Notes: generated from the letters alone by a model not told the origin. A stretch of DNA of 64,000 bases from Acinetobacter ihumii (GCF_900625095.1 NZ_LR130760.1:1251224-1315223), one strand, 5' to 3'; shown: positions 1 through 8,982, counted from the stretch's first letter. Numbers and translations are program-made.

Positions 1-71
1 ACCAATTCGATTGGACTTTCTAAACGTTCCAAGTAGGCTTTTAACTGAGTTTTGATGTTTTGGTCTAACAT
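1..71 (-). CDS. ahpF: Alkyl hydroperoxide reductase subunit F, N-terminal fragment (cut by window edge)
   Basis: Only the first 23 codons lie in the window. They read MLDQNIKTQLKAYLERLESP and then IEL, which matches the opening of AhpF, the NADH-dependent flavoprotein that re-reduces the peroxiredoxin AhpC. The first thioredoxin-like fold starts here; the FAD, NADH and CxxC parts are outside. The ATG at 69-71 has a GGAG ribosome site about 7 bases upstream (79-82). The gene lies downstream of the TelA-like operon on the same strand. The call rests on a short but characteristic N-terminus. Confidence 0.75.
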   Translation of the reverse strand, partial: MLDQNIKTQLKAYLERLESPIEL

Positions 72-191
72 TTTAAATCTCCAAAGGAGTAAATTTTTAA
101 CTTGTTGAGAATATTACGATAAAACTTAAAATAGGTAAAACAGTATGTTTTTATGAATTTAATCGGTTTTACCGAACAAAAAAATTTATTC

Positions 192-1103
192 TTAGATTTT
201 CTGTCCAATTCTCATGGCTCGATGTTTAATATTCTGAGCCAAGACGTAGCTCATCAATGCAATCAGTAAAGCCAATAAACTGACTCCCCAACACAATAAT
301 TTGACTATTTCAGAGAGTTGGTGAGCTTGATCAGCCTGCTTTTGAACATTTTGTGCCAATGGAGTAACCGCTTTCCCATAAATTTGCTGTTGCATACTCC
401 AAAGCTGTTCAGGCTTAAAACCGTATTCCATAAAATGTGGATCTTGTCTTTCCGCACGAATTACGTGAGTTAAATACGGCAATGCAGTGTCTTTATCTAC
501 AGGTCGATGTAATAGCGCCGTTTGCGCCAGAAGATAATTTTTCACTGCATCTGGCGGATTAATATTTTTCAACTCATGAAAAATTGGGCTATTTTGAATG
601 TTGTGATCATAAGCCACTAATTCTGTGTAAGCTTTGGCTTCATCACTGCTGCGGTCGTATTGTAAATAAGTTAAACCTGACCAAATCAGAATAAATCCAA
701 TTAACCACGCCACAAAGCGTAAAATCAATGAACCTAAACGTAACTGAAAAAATCTAAATTTTTTTAAAATTCGGACAAAAACAAAAGCACCAAAGAATGC
801 AGCAAAAAGCTTTAAGATCAACCAGCCAAACCAAGACAACAGACTGCTAAAATAATCAGGTTGCTGATGAGTCAACAGTTGGTCGCCAATTGCCACAGGA
901 ATGTGAAGTTGCTCAACTTGTTGACTTAGATCAAAAAAACTAAACACCAATGTCTGTTGAGTAAACGAAGCAAGCAACGCAACAATAAAAATTCCAGTTG
1001 CTGTCAGCGTCAGTAGCATCACGCGATGTTGACGCTTTTTGAGTTGGGTCAACCGAAACTGTATCGATTGAACATTCATCGGAGCATTTTCGATGGGTGG
1101 CAA
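192..1103 (-). CDS. Multi-pass membrane protein of the TelA-like operon, unknown function
   Basis: A 303-residue protein I do not recognise by family. Hydrophobic segments lie near residues 29-50, 86-112, 125-147 and 268-292, so it is probably an inner-membrane protein with four helices. A soluble stretch of about 110 residues sits between helices 3 and 4, on the outer side if the basic loops face the cytoplasm. The start is TTG at 1103, chosen because AGGAG lies 6 bases upstream; the later ATG at 1079 has no ribosome site. It is the last gene of a three-gene minus-strand unit, 43 bases after the TelA protein, which suggests it is a membrane partner of the two TelA-like proteins. That role is inference. 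Confidence 0.6.
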   Translation of the reverse strand: MPPIENAPMNVQSIQFRLTQLKKRQHRVMLLTLTATGIFIVALLASFTQQTLVFSFFDLSQQVEQLHIPVAIGDQLLTHQQPDYFSSLLSWFGWLILKLFAAFFGAFVFVRILKKFRFFQLRLGSLILRFVAWLIGFILIWSGLTYLQYDRSSDEAKAYTELVAYDHNIQNSPIFHELKNINPPDAVKNYLLAQTALLHRPVDKDTALPYLTHVIRAERQDPHFMEYGFKPEQLWSMQQQIYGKAVTPLAQNVQKQADQAHQLSEIVKLLCWGVSLLALLIALMSYVLAQNIKHRAMRIGQKI

Positions 1104-1146
1104 CCTACTCTCCTATCGCTGTTTCACATATGACTGTTGATATTTT

Positions 1147-2292
1147 TTACTGCTTTGAAACAGTATTCTGACTCGACTCAATCACCAATTGATTTAGATT
1201 TTCTTGAAGTGAACGCAATCTGGTTGCCGCTTCATCACGCTTTTGCATGCCTTCTTTTTGAACCTGAATCACATCATTTACTGTTTTAATGAGGGTATTT
1301 TGTACATGTTCAAGGGTTTCAATATCAATCACAGCGCGTTGATTTGCTCTAGCTGTATCGACTGAATTTTGATGCAATAAATCTGCGTTGCGTCGCAATA
1401 ACTCATTGGTGGCATCATCAATATTCTTGGCCAATTGCACGCTATTTTTCTGTTCCTGCAATGAAATTGCTAAACTAATTTGGTTTTTCCATGCAGGTAA
1501 AGTGATGTTTTTAATCGCGTAGAATTTATCTACTAACATTAGATTATTGGACTGAATAATACGAATCATGGGCAAAGTTTGCATGGCAGACTGCTGAAGA
1601 ACCTGTAAATCACTGACCCGTTTTTCTAAATTATTCGCCAGATGGTTTAAATCATAAATCTGCTGTGTGCTATGTTGATCCTGTTCTTGCTGACTCAAAT
1701 CGGCAATCTGCTGTTGAAGCTCCTGTTGTTTAATTTTACCCGCAGCAACATGAACACCCAGTTGTTTATATTCATCTTGAACCGCACCAAACATTTTGTC
1801 CAAGGTGTTGACACGTGTTTTGAGTCCATTCTGCGACTGTTCAATTTCCTTAACCAAAGCATCAATCTGCTCTTTGGTGGTATTGAAATGTTGATCAAAA
1901 CTTTGTTTGGCACCTTTAATTTTGTTGAGCAAGCCGCCCAAAATTGGAATCGATGAGCCTTTCGGTTTATTTAATATACTGGATGTATTGAGTTGCTGAG
2001 CAACCTGAACCACTTCATTTAACTTTTGCCCAGTCGCATCGAGGTCTTTATTTTGAACCAGATTCAGTAACTCGTCGGTATAGGTTGAAGTTTTGCTTGC
2101 AATATCTTTTCCATACTCTGAAACGCGACTATGCGTCATGTCCGCCAAAGCCTGATGTGCATCCATCACCTGAGCAAAGTCTTCAGGTTGCAAACCGAGC
2201 TCTTTTAAATTAAGCCGTTCAAACTTCTGTTGCTGAAGCTCGGTGGACTGTTCAACCCATATATTTTGATGGTCTGATTTAGCATCTGTCAT
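1147..2292 (-). CDS. TelA/KlaA family toxic-anion resistance protein
   Basis: A 381-residue, largely helical, Gln-rich protein of the TelA family, named for tellurite resistance on plasmids and often found in chromosomal stress operons. The C-terminal half holds the family core: LPMIRIIQSNNLMLVDKF, then ITLPAWKNQI, then LARRN-type helices (NELLRRNADLL) at about residues 235-310. No signal peptide or membrane segment is visible, so it should be cytoplasmic. Coiled coil is likely at 125-225. It starts 3 bases after the stop of a shorter TelA-like gene, so the two are probably translationally coupled. Actual tellurite resistance cannot be inferred from sequence; many chromosomal members have no known substrate. 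Confidence 0.85.
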   Translation of the reverse strand: MTDAKSDHQNIWVEQSTELQQQKFERLNLKELGLQPEDFAQVMDAHQALADMTHSRVSEYGKDIASKTSTYTDELLNLVQNKDLDATGQKLNEVVQVAQQLNTSSILNKPKGSSIPILGGLLNKIKGAKQSFDQHFNTTKEQIDALVKEIEQSQNGLKTRVNTLDKMFGAVQDEYKQLGVHVAAGKIKQQELQQQIADLSQQEQDQHSTQQIYDLNHLANNLEKRVSDLQVLQQSAMQTLPMIRIIQSNNLMLVDKFYAIKNITLPAWKNQISLAISLQEQKNSVQLAKNIDDATNELLRRNADLLHQNSVDTARANQRAVIDIETLEHVQNTLIKTVNDVIQVQKEGMQKRDEAATRLRSLQENLNQLVIESSQNTVSKQ

Positions 2293-2295
2293 GGC

Positions 2296-3084
2296 TTAAT
2301 TCCTATTTTTCTCTAATGATTTTCTTAAAGTATTCATCAATATTTCACGACTACGATCCAGCTTTTGCAACTCTACAACTGAATGTGTTTGCATGCTTTG
2401 CTGCAAATGATATTGCCAAGCAGGAATTAAAACCTGTTGAGCTTCTTTAAAACGATCCAATAGTGTAAAGGAAAGTTGCTCAGCCAGTTGCATCTGGGTA
2501 ATGGCAATATCATTACTTGCCTGTAAAGTCTGCAAGGTATTTATTTTTTTGGATAATCTTTCAGCAAAATTATCCAGTGGGTGCTGCTGTTTCATAAACG
2601 CAGGATATTCATGTAAAAACTCTTGAGCGGCCACAATGTATTTTGCCATTTGCTCTCGTAAACCTAATACCTGCTGCACGCGTGCCTGTGATTTTTGAAT
2701 TTCGATCTGCAAACGTTGACTCAAAAAACTGGCTTGATCAATCAGACCTTCCAATTCATTTAAGTAATTCAACTGACCATGATCATGTTCAATATCAATA
2801 CCTAACCATTTTTGCAGTCCATTAAACTTACGTTTTTTAAGCACTTTATTAGATTGCGCTAACTTATTAATTAATTGAGAAATGATCTGACTCAATTCTT
2901 GATTCAATTTGGGGTCAACACCATTAAGTAATACGGACTGCGCTTGAATCAGTTGATCGGCATAATGATTCAGTTGATATTGGTTATCCAGTAGAGGTAC
3001 CAGATCATTGCGTTTAACCGCCAATATTGCTTTTGGATCAACCTCAATCTGATCCAGCGGAATCAATGAATTAAATTGGGTCAT
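2296..3084 (-). CDS. Short TelA-like protein, first gene of the operon
   Basis: About 262 residues, helical and without a membrane segment. The C-terminus (FTLLDRFKEAQQVLIPAWQY, then a VELQKLDRSREIL helix) has the same layout as the TelA core in the next gene, where KNITLPAWKNQ occupies the equivalent place, but the N-terminal part is shorter and diverged. I read it as a divergent or truncated TelA paralog acting with its neighbour. A TTG two codons upstream is possible; the ATG at 3084 is preferred, although no strong ribosome site is visible for either. The family assignment is weaker than for the full-length neighbour. Confidence 0.55.
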   Translation of the reverse strand: MTQFNSLIPLDQIEVDPKAILAVKRNDLVPLLDNQYQLNHYADQLIQAQSVLLNGVDPKLNQELSQIISQLINKLAQSNKVLKKRKFNGLQKWLGIDIEHDHGQLNYLNELEGLIDQASFLSQRLQIEIQKSQARVQQVLGLREQMAKYIVAAQEFLHEYPAFMKQQHPLDNFAERLSKKINTLQTLQASNDIAITQMQLAEQLSFTLLDRFKEAQQVLIPAWQYHLQQSMQTHSVVELQKLDRSREILMNTLRKSLEKNRN

Positions 3085-3213
3085 AATCAAGCCATGTTTT
3101 TCGTCAATTTATCATAGGTAAAAAACAAGGAGGTGCAAAGTCTATTTTTATTTCAACTTGATGATTTTATGTTAAATCTTAAATTTTCCATACAACCATC
3201 AAAGCACTATGTA

Positions 3214-3618
3214 TTACAAATATTTGCCTTCTCGCTCAGGCTGATAAATGACCTTTTCAATTTTAATTTGCATGAATTGGCCATCTGGCTGGGGCCATTC
3301 AATGCTTTGCCCTTCTGCAAGTCCCAAAATCGCAGCACCAACAGGTGCTAAAATATTGACCTGAGTTTTATCACCTGTAAAATCATGCGGATAGACCAAA
3401 ACAATTTCGATAGACTCCGTTGAAGGTGCAATGGTCATACTGACTCGAGAATTCATACTGACCACGTTAGCTGGTACTTGATCGGGATCAACGACTTCTG
3501 CTCTTGCCAGTTCATTTTCCAAATGCTGCATAGTAACTGTCGTAGTTGGCTGATGTTCAAGCATCGTTTCCAAACGATGTAAATCCTGTGAGGAAATAAT
3601 AATATTAGGTTGTTTCAT
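3214..3618 (-). CDS. rnk: Nucleoside diphosphate kinase regulator Rnk (GreA/GreB-like fold)
   Basis: A 134-residue protein with the Rnk layout: a short N-terminal helical segment (QDLHRLETMLEH at 11-22) followed by an FKBP-like GreA/GreB C-terminal domain (VSMTIAPSTESIEIVLVYP, then VNILAPVGAAILGLAEGQSIEWP). Rnk binds RNA polymerase and influences nucleoside diphosphate kinase levels in relatives. It lacks the long coiled coil of the Gre factors. An IS1595-family element is inserted 35 bases upstream of the start codon, so the native promoter has been pushed about 0.75 kb away or replaced by IS sequence. Any read-through from the transposase gene would run in the correct direction. Confidence 0.85.
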   Translation of the reverse strand: MKQPNIIISSQDLHRLETMLEHQPTTTVTMQHLENELARAEVVDPDQVPANVVSMNSRVSMTIAPSTESIEIVLVYPHDFTGDKTQVNILAPVGAAILGLAEGQSIEWPQPDGQFMQIKIEKVIYQPEREGKYL

Positions 3619-3653
3619 TTATAAATTCCTTGAATTTATCAATTTTAAAAATA

Positions 3654-4391
3654 GGGTCTTAGGAATCTAAAGAGGATTATTTCGTAATAATTTGAGTAGT
3701 TCAAGGTACACATTCTCGTGCCGGCGATTGAAACGATACTCGGTTTCTTTCAAATGCAAATAGAACGTATGTTTGGCTACTCCATTGAATTTTGCTAATC
3801 GCCTTTTGGCATAGCTCCAGAAGGATTCAATGCCGTTAATATGTCGATCTCCATTAGCAAATTCATTCACTCCATGATTGACTCGAAAGTGCTTATCATA
3901 ACCAATATCGACTAAGCCATCGTAACCACGCCAACCATCAGAATGAATGATTGTTCCTAAATCGACATGCCCACGAATAATAGCTTGTAGTGTAGTTCTG
4001 GAGCAATCTGGGACAATTTCTGTATATACTTTACCGTTGCGTTTTAATAAGCCAAATACGATGGTTTTGCCATAGGCTCCTCGTCCTCGTTTACCTCTTA
4101 CACGATGAGCACCAAAATAAGATTCATCAACTTCTACATCACCTTGCAAAGGTGAAATGAGTTCACAATGCTCAGCGATTCGATGGCGGATTTTAAGAAA
4201 AATAGAATTAGTAGAACGGACTGAAATACCAATCAATTCTGCTGTGTTAGAAGCAGTTAAATCTAGGGCAAAACAACGAATGAGTTGTCTGAATTTAGCC
4301 TCTGTGATTTTAGAACGACAATAGTACCTATTTTTTATATTCATATTAGGAAGTTACCATAAAATTGAAATATGTTTGCTTCCTAAGACCC
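3654..4391 (-). mobile_element. IS1595-family insertion sequence, complete, 738 bp
   Basis: The ends are inverted repeats beginning GGGTCTTAGGAA: left at 3654-3665, right as its reverse complement TTCCTAAGACCC at 4380-4391. Between them lies one transposase gene filling nearly the whole element. The 8-bp duplication fits the family. It is inserted in the glyA-rnk intergenic space, with the transposase on the same strand as rnk. The small size and single ORF resemble the IS1016 group of IS1595. Confidence 0.9.
3667..4344 (-). CDS. IS1595-family (ISXO2-like, IS1016-type) DDE transposase
   Basis: A 225-residue transposase, apparently intact. The N-terminal 60 residues form a helix-turn-helix region (ASNTAELIGISVRSTNSIF) and the catalytic core carries the expected acids: D in VEVDESYFG (about 73), D in IIHSDGWRGY (about 136) and E in HINGIESFWSY (about 173). 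The basic stretch RVRGKRGRGAYGK after the first Asp is typical of the family. There is no N-terminal zinc ribbon, as in IS1016-type members. No frameshift is seen, so the element may be active. Confidence 0.92.
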   Translation of the reverse strand: MNIKNRYYCRSKITEAKFRQLIRCFALDLTASNTAELIGISVRSTNSIFLKIRHRIAEHCELISPLQGDVEVDESYFGAHRVRGKRGRGAYGKTIVFGLLKRNGKVYTEIVPDCSRTTLQAIIRGHVDLGTIIHSDGWRGYDGLVDIGYDKHFRVNHGVNEFANGDRHINGIESFWSYAKRRLAKFNGVAKHTFYLHLKETEYRFNRRHENVYLELLKLLRNNPL

Positions 4392-4464
4392 TAAAAATAA
4401 ATAACTTAAATATAATCTTATTGTTCTATCAGATTTTAGTTCTGATCCTTAAAATATTCACATA

Positions 4465-4491
4465 TAAAAAAAAGCTCCCTTGAGGGAGCTT
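4465..4491 (-). terminator. Rho-independent terminator of glyA
   Basis: Stem AAGCTCCC/GGGAGCTT (4472-4479 with 4484-4491) and TTGA loop, followed on the minus strand by a run of eight T. It lies just after the glyA stop codon. Confidence 0.9.
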
Positions 4492-4508
4492 CTTCTCAAG
4501 CAATGTGC

Positions 4509-5762
4509 TTAGTTCGCATATACAGGGAATTTTGCACACACAGCTTCTACTTTGGCTTTAACATCAGCAATAACTTTCTCATCGCCTTTGCTATCAAGTA
4601 CATCTGCAATCCAGCCAGCCAAATCACGGACTTCAGCTTCACCGAAACCACGAGTGGTGACTGCTGGTGTACCAATACGAATACCAGAAGTTACAAATGG
4701 AGAACGTGGATCATTCGGAACTGCATTTTTATTGACCGTAATGTTGGCATTGCCTAACCATGCATCCGCATCTTTACCTGTGATGTCTTGTTTAATTAAA
4801 GACAATAGGAATAAATGGTTATCTGTACCACCAGAAACGATATCATAACCACGTGAAATTAATACTTCCGCCATCGCTTGAGCATTTTTTACCACTTGTT
4901 GTTGATATGCTTTATATTCAGGTGCCATCGCTTCTTTAAAGCAAACCGCTTTCGCTGCAATTGCATGAACCAATGGCCCACCCTGATTACCCGGGAACAC
5001 AGCAGATTGAAGTTTTTTCTCAATTTCTTCATTGGCTTTGGCAAGAATCAAACCAGAACGTGGGCCACGAAGTGTTTTATGCGTCGTAGTTGTCGTCACA
5101 TCCGCAATTTGAACTGGACTTGGATAAACACCTGCTGCAACCAAACCAGCAACATGCGCCATATCAACAAACAAATAAGCACCAACTTTATCCGCGATAT
5201 CACGGAAACGCTGCCAATCTACCACACGACTGTATGCTGAGAAACCTGCCACGATCATACGTGGTTTATGTTCTAAAGCTAAACGTTCAACTTCTTCATA
5301 ATCAATTTCGCCAGTTTCAGGATTTAAACCGTACTGAATGGCATTGTAAGTTTTACCAGAGAAGTTCACTTTTGCACCATGCGTCAAGTGACCACCATGT
5401 GCAAGGCTCATACCTAATACGGTATCACCAGCATTAAGCAACGCCAAATAGACAGCAGAGTTAGCTTGTGAACCCGCATGCGGCTGAACATTGGCATAAT
5501 CAGCACCGAAAAGTTCTTTAGCACGGTCAATCGCCAGTTGTTCAATCACATCTACATATTCGCAACCGCCATAATAGCGTTTACCAGGATAACCTTCCGC
5601 ATATTTGTTAGTCAGTTTTGATCCTTGCGCTTCCATCACCGCAGGAGAGCAATAGTTTTCAGATGCAATCAGCTCAATATGTGCTTCTTGGCGCGCGTCT
5701 TCAGCGTCAATTGCTTTGGCTAATTCTGGATCAAATTCAGAAAGAGAAATGTTGGCAAACAT
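4509..5762 (-). CDS. glyA: Serine hydroxymethyltransferase
   Basis: A 417-residue cytoplasmic PLP enzyme that interconverts serine and glycine while loading one-carbon units on tetrahydrofolate. The PLP-binding lysine is K229 in [24 protein letters not shown] (about 29-36) and the substrate-binding [14 protein letters not shown] segment are present. Length equals the usual bacterial enzyme. It is a single-gene unit ended by a strong terminator; about 150 bases separate it from the lipoprotein gene downstream of its start. No glycine riboswitch was recognised in the short leader. Confidence 0.97.
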   Translation of the reverse strand: MFANISLSEFDPELAKAIDAEDARQEAHIELIASENYCSPAVMEAQGSKLTNKYAEGYPGKRYYGGCEYVDVIEQLAIDRAKELFGADYANVQPHAGSQANSAVYLALLNAGDTVLGMSLAHGGHLTHGAKVNFSGKTYNAIQYGLNPETGEIDYEEVERLALEHKPRMIVAGFSAYSRVVDWQRFRDIADKVGAYLFVDMAHVAGLVAAGVYPSPVQIADVTTTTTHKTLRGPRSGLILAKANEEIEKKLQSAVFPGNQGGPLVHAIAAKAVCFKEAMAPEYKAYQQQVVKNAQAMAEVLISRGYDIVSGGTDNHLFLLSLIKQDITGKDADAWLGNANITVNKNAVPNDPRSPFVTSGIRIGTPAVTTRGFGEAEVRDLAGWIADVLDSKGDEKVIADVKAKVEAVCAKFPVYAN

Positions 5763-5863
5763 TAGCGAGGGTCCTATGTAGTAGGGCTTTTAAGCCGTGC
5801 TAAGATTGGGCGCTATTGTAGCATGAAGTTTGACATTAAGCAGAATGAACTTTACTCAGTTTG

Positions 5864-5899
5864 AAATAAAAATGGCTCAGGTTATCTACCTAAGCCATT
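5864..5899 (-). terminator. Probable terminator of the lipoprotein hydrolase gene
   Basis: The inverted repeat AATGGCTCAGGT/ACCTAAGCCATT (5870-5899, one G-U pair in the RNA) is followed on the minus strand by a short T-rich run. It lies about 20 bases past the stop codon of the hydrolase. Confidence 0.75.
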
Positions 5900-5916
5900 C
5901 CAAATAAAAGTGTAGA

Positions 5917-7176
5917 TTATTTAGCCAGCATATTATCGACATCGACTACAATATTTGAAATATTCAATGCATACGCAGTGCCATGATCCCATTTCACTGA
6001 ATTAGTATCGTCGGTAATATATTGAATGGATGTACCTTTATCTTTAGCGGAATTTACCAAAGCATTGGTTGCCAAGCGTGGTACGGTCGTATCATTGCTT
6101 CCCTGATATATCGTAATTGGAGTGGATACTTTAACCGTTAACGGTTGAGCATCCTTACTGATAAAGTTCTTGACCACAGGAATATCCAGGAAATTATCCT
6201 GAGTCCGTCCGTAACCAGTTAAACTGTTATTATTGGTCGTTGCATATCGAGTCATTCCACCAGCAAAATTATAAGCCACCGCATCAGCACACGCCGTTTC
6301 TGCCGTAGCAGCAATACTTGCTGAAGGTTCTTTAAAAATTTGGGTGTATTTTAAATCTGGATTTGGATTACGCAAGCCTGCACTAATTAAGGCGGTAAAC
6401 ATATCCAAACCTGCATAAACTGGAATTTGAACATTTGCAGGTTGATTGGCAACTGACTGTTCACCTAATGTTAAAATCGAATCCAAATGCGATGCCGGTG
6501 CCACCGCAACGGTTCCTTTATAGTCGAGTTTGGCACGTGATGCATATTGTGCTGCCCCCAAAGCTGCTTGCCCACCCTGTGAATGCCCAACAGTCACCCA
6601 TTTTTTATTGACTTTGCTCCCCAAATAATTTCGTGCAGCAACAACGGCATCGGTAATGGAAAAAGCCTCACTTTTTACATTTAAAAATGGATGCAATTCT
6701 TGACCACTTGGTTCACCTAGTCCTTCATAATCAGGTGCGACCACCACATAACCTTTCTCTAAAAATTGAGTAATCATATTTTTGACGAATTCATTCATTG
6801 GCAGTCTGGTTGGCGCACATTGGTCTGCAACACCTGTTGTTCCATGCGCCCACACCACGACTGGCCATCCACCTACAGGTGCAGCACCTTTAGGCGTAAA
6901 AACCAATGAAGTTGCTTGAACTTCCTTATTATTCACACCCAACATCTTATAAGTCATGACTAGGCTTTCACTTGCAACAGCACTCATATCAGTTGCGCTA
7001 TAAGCATCCATTCGAATAAGCGGATTTGATATATTGTTTTCGGGAATATCTGAAGGCGGTTTAAAAAAATCATCCCAATCGTTGTCATCATTACATGCTG
7101 ATAAAAATATTGCCGAAGAAATTGTACAAACCGTGAGTAATGTCTTGTTCACTTTATTATCCTTAAATGTATTCAA
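5917..7176 (-). CDS. Alpha/beta-hydrolase (secretory-lipase-like) lipoprotein
   Basis: A 419-residue exported hydrolase. The N-terminus has a lipoprotein signal with lipobox LSAC (Cys28), followed by an Asp-rich linker. The nucleophile elbow is GHSQGG, Ser199; candidate acid and base are the Asp in GSNDTTVP and the His in WDHGTAY near the C-terminus. HGTTGVADQC (about 111-120) fits the oxyanion-hole strand. The layout resembles secretory lipases and cell-envelope esterases, but the substrate cannot be told. It is monocistronic, divergent from the exonuclease gene. The cysteines at about 120 and 285 could form a disulfide. Confidence 0.82.
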   Translation of the reverse strand: MNTFKDNKVNKTLLTVCTISSAIFLSACNDDNDWDDFFKPPSDIPENNISNPLIRMDAYSATDMSAVASESLVMTYKMLGVNNKEVQATSLVFTPKGAAPVGGWPVVVWAHGTTGVADQCAPTRLPMNEFVKNMITQFLEKGYVVVAPDYEGLGEPSGQELHPFLNVKSEAFSITDAVVAARNYLGSKVNKKWVTVGHSQGGQAALGAAQYASRAKLDYKGTVAVAPASHLDSILTLGEQSVANQPANVQIPVYAGLDMFTALISAGLRNPNPDLKYTQIFKEPSASIAATAETACADAVAYNFAGGMTRYATTNNNSLTGYGRTQDNFLDIPVVKNFISKDAQPLTVKVSTPITIYQGSNDTTVPRLATNALVNSAKDKGTSIQYITDDTNSVKWDHGTAYALNISNIVVDVDNMLAK

Positions 7177-7348
7177 CGTTCTTGTTGTGTTGCATTTTGA
7201 TGCAAATTATAAATTATGCTTTTTAAATGATTGAAACAAGTTTGAGATACAAAGTGATACATAAGCTTAGGCATTAATCTGATGCTTTTCTCAGATCGTC
7301 AGCAATGTTACATTTGCATCACGTTGTATGATTGAGATCATTTATTCA

Positions 7349-8038
7349 ATGACTGCTATTATTCTGGATACTGAAACCCATACGCTCAATGGGTTACCGA
7401 TAGAAATTGCCTATGCCCCTATTATCATTCATGACGGCAAAATTAGTCTGGATAAAAGTCAATTATTTGATCAGTTATATCAAGTCAACCAACCAATCTC
7501 ATACGCAGCCATGGCGGTGCATCATATTTTAGAATCGGATCTTGAAGGGCAACCCCTGTTTACTTCTTTTGAACTACCTTCCGAAACACAATATATTATT
7601 GGGCATAATGTAGACTATGACATAAATGCCATTGCAAAATGTGGTGTCGACACGCAACAGATTAAGCCTATTTGTACTTTGGCACTTGCGCGCAAAGTTT
7701 GGCCACAGGCAGATGCACATAATATTTCAGCCTTAATTTATTTAATTTCCAAAGGAAGCGAAAAAGCCAGAGAATTATTAAAAGGCGCACACCGCGCGGA
7801 TGCAGATATTATTCTGACGGCCAATATTTTGATGCATATTGTTCATCATTTAAATATTGAGAATATTGAAGCTCTGTATCAAGCCTCTGAACAAGCGCGA
7901 ATTCCAAGCAAAATCAATTTTGGTAAACATAAAGGTACGCTGATTCAGGACTTGCCAAATGACTATGTCAACTGGTTATTACGTCAGGATGAGCTGGATC
8001 CTTATTTAAAGAAAGCATTGGAAAACACTGTGATTTAA
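7349..8038 (+). CDS. 3'-5' exonuclease, DnaQ/DEDDh fold, with C-terminal DUF3820-like module
   Basis: About 229 residues. Exo I motif ILDTET sits at the very N-terminus, Exo II is IGHNVDYDINAI, and Exo III is AHRADADI, giving a DEDDh nuclease. The C-terminus (KINFGKHKGTLIQDLPNDY, then VNWLLRQ) is the small FGKHKG module often joined to such exonucleases. ATG 7349 is preferred because DnaQ folds begin right before the DxE motif; an in-frame ATG at 7328 would add 7 residues. Neither start has a strong ribosome site. It may act on DNA ends or RNA; the biological substrate is not evident. Confidence 0.82.
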   Translation: MTAIILDTETHTLNGLPIEIAYAPIIIHDGKISLDKSQLFDQLYQVNQPISYAAMAVHHILESDLEGQPLFTSFELPSETQYIIGHNVDYDINAIAKCGVDTQQIKPICTLALARKVWPQADAHNISALIYLISKGSEKARELLKGAHRADADIILTANILMHIVHHLNIENIEALYQASEQARIPSKINFGKHKGTLIQDLPNDYVNWLLRQDELDPYLKKALENTVI

Positions 8039-8132
8039 AAAATAAGCTTATGATTATTCGACTATTTTCATATTAGTGTAATTTTCTCGTTTTATGTTAA
8101 TTGCCAATTTATAAGAGCAGGATAAATGGGGC

Positions 8133-8771
8133 ATGTCTCACTATGATAAAACAGCTAAAGGACATCATGCACTTAACCATCGTCATCCCATGCTTAATGT
8201 CAGGCAACGTCGCCTATTATTATTAATTGGCACAGATGATTTTCATCGACTCAGTGACGAACTTAAACATAAAATTGCCCCACCGGATTTAGTTCTACAA
8301 CTTGAAGAAATGGAGCTAATTCATTGTTCTATTAAGCACCAATCTCAGACAATTCCACTTGATTCTGAGCTGAGTCATCATCAAGGAAATAAATTTACCC
8401 CAGACGATACTCAAAAAATACCGTTAAAAATTTCAAATAAACGTATGAGTCATTCCGTTCAGCGTCCTTCTACGTCACAAACTCACTTCATTTCATTTGA
8501 ACAGAGTGCTAATGGCGAAAATATAGCCAATTTCAACCTATTGACTATTGAAGAGATCAAACTGTTAATGACTAACACCTTATCTCAATACTGTGGTTTA
8601 CTGGCGCAACAATTGGTTGAACAAATTAAAGCGGCTAATCATTTTAAACAGTTAAAAGTTTGTCAAATGCAATGGATTACACATTTGCAGGAAAGCCGGA
8701 TTCCACCTCAGCAATTGAATCATACCTTACAGCAGATCAACTATGCTTTACATGATCTTCAAAATAATTAA
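8133..8771 (+). CDS. Uncharacterised 212-residue protein, possible winged-helix-like N-terminus
   Basis: I do not recognise the family. Residues 20-65 (LNVRQRRLLLLIGTDDFHRL and a following LQLEEMELI helix) have the spacing of small wing-helix-like N-terminal modules found in many proteobacterial regulators. The middle (70-130) is polar and low in complexity. The C-terminal 80 residues are helical and Gln-rich. There is no signal peptide or membrane segment. Start: GGGGC lies just before the ATG. A hairpin with a T run 210 bases downstream (8983-9006) would end its transcript. Confidence 0.55.
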   Translation: MSHYDKTAKGHHALNHRHPMLNVRQRRLLLLIGTDDFHRLSDELKHKIAPPDLVLQLEEMELIHCSIKHQSQTIPLDSELSHHQGNKFTPDDTQKIPLKISNKRMSHSVQRPSTSQTHFISFEQSANGENIANFNLLTIEEIKLLMTNTLSQYCGLLAQQLVEQIKAANHFKQLKVCQMQWITHLQESRIPPQQLNHTLQQINYALHDLQNN

Positions 8772-8982
8772 ATTTTAACTCAATCATAGCTTATTATTTT
8801 TACCATACAGTCAAATTTTAGTGGAATTTTAAAATAAACAACCCATCTTTGATGACTAGCTAGTCTATTATTTAAGCAGAAATACGACTAAAGATTTAGA
8901 CCCAATTTTAAAAATTCACAGTATTATAGATACACACAAGAAATATATTGTATTTCTTAACGTTATATCAGTTTAGCCCTTT

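Larger units (their letters stand above)
3646..4399. repeat. 8-bp target-site duplication flanking the IS
   Basis: The octamer TAAAAATA is present at 3646-3653 and again, as a perfect direct repeat, at 4392-4399, immediately outside the inverted repeats. Eight bases is the duplication length usual for IS1595-family elements. Identity of both copies suggests a recent insertion, although the AT-rich target makes chance similarity less unlikely than usual. Confidence 0.85.

Noticed and set aside
3133..3351. Plus-strand frame of 72 codons after an AGGAGGTG motif
   Set aside because: The ribosome-like motif overlaps the start itself, and most of the frame is antisense to rnk; the product is Phe/Leu-rich without protein-like pattern.
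4700..5803. Several plus-strand frames antisense to glyA
   Set aside because: They are shadows of a strongly coding gene and have no ribosome sites or family patterns.
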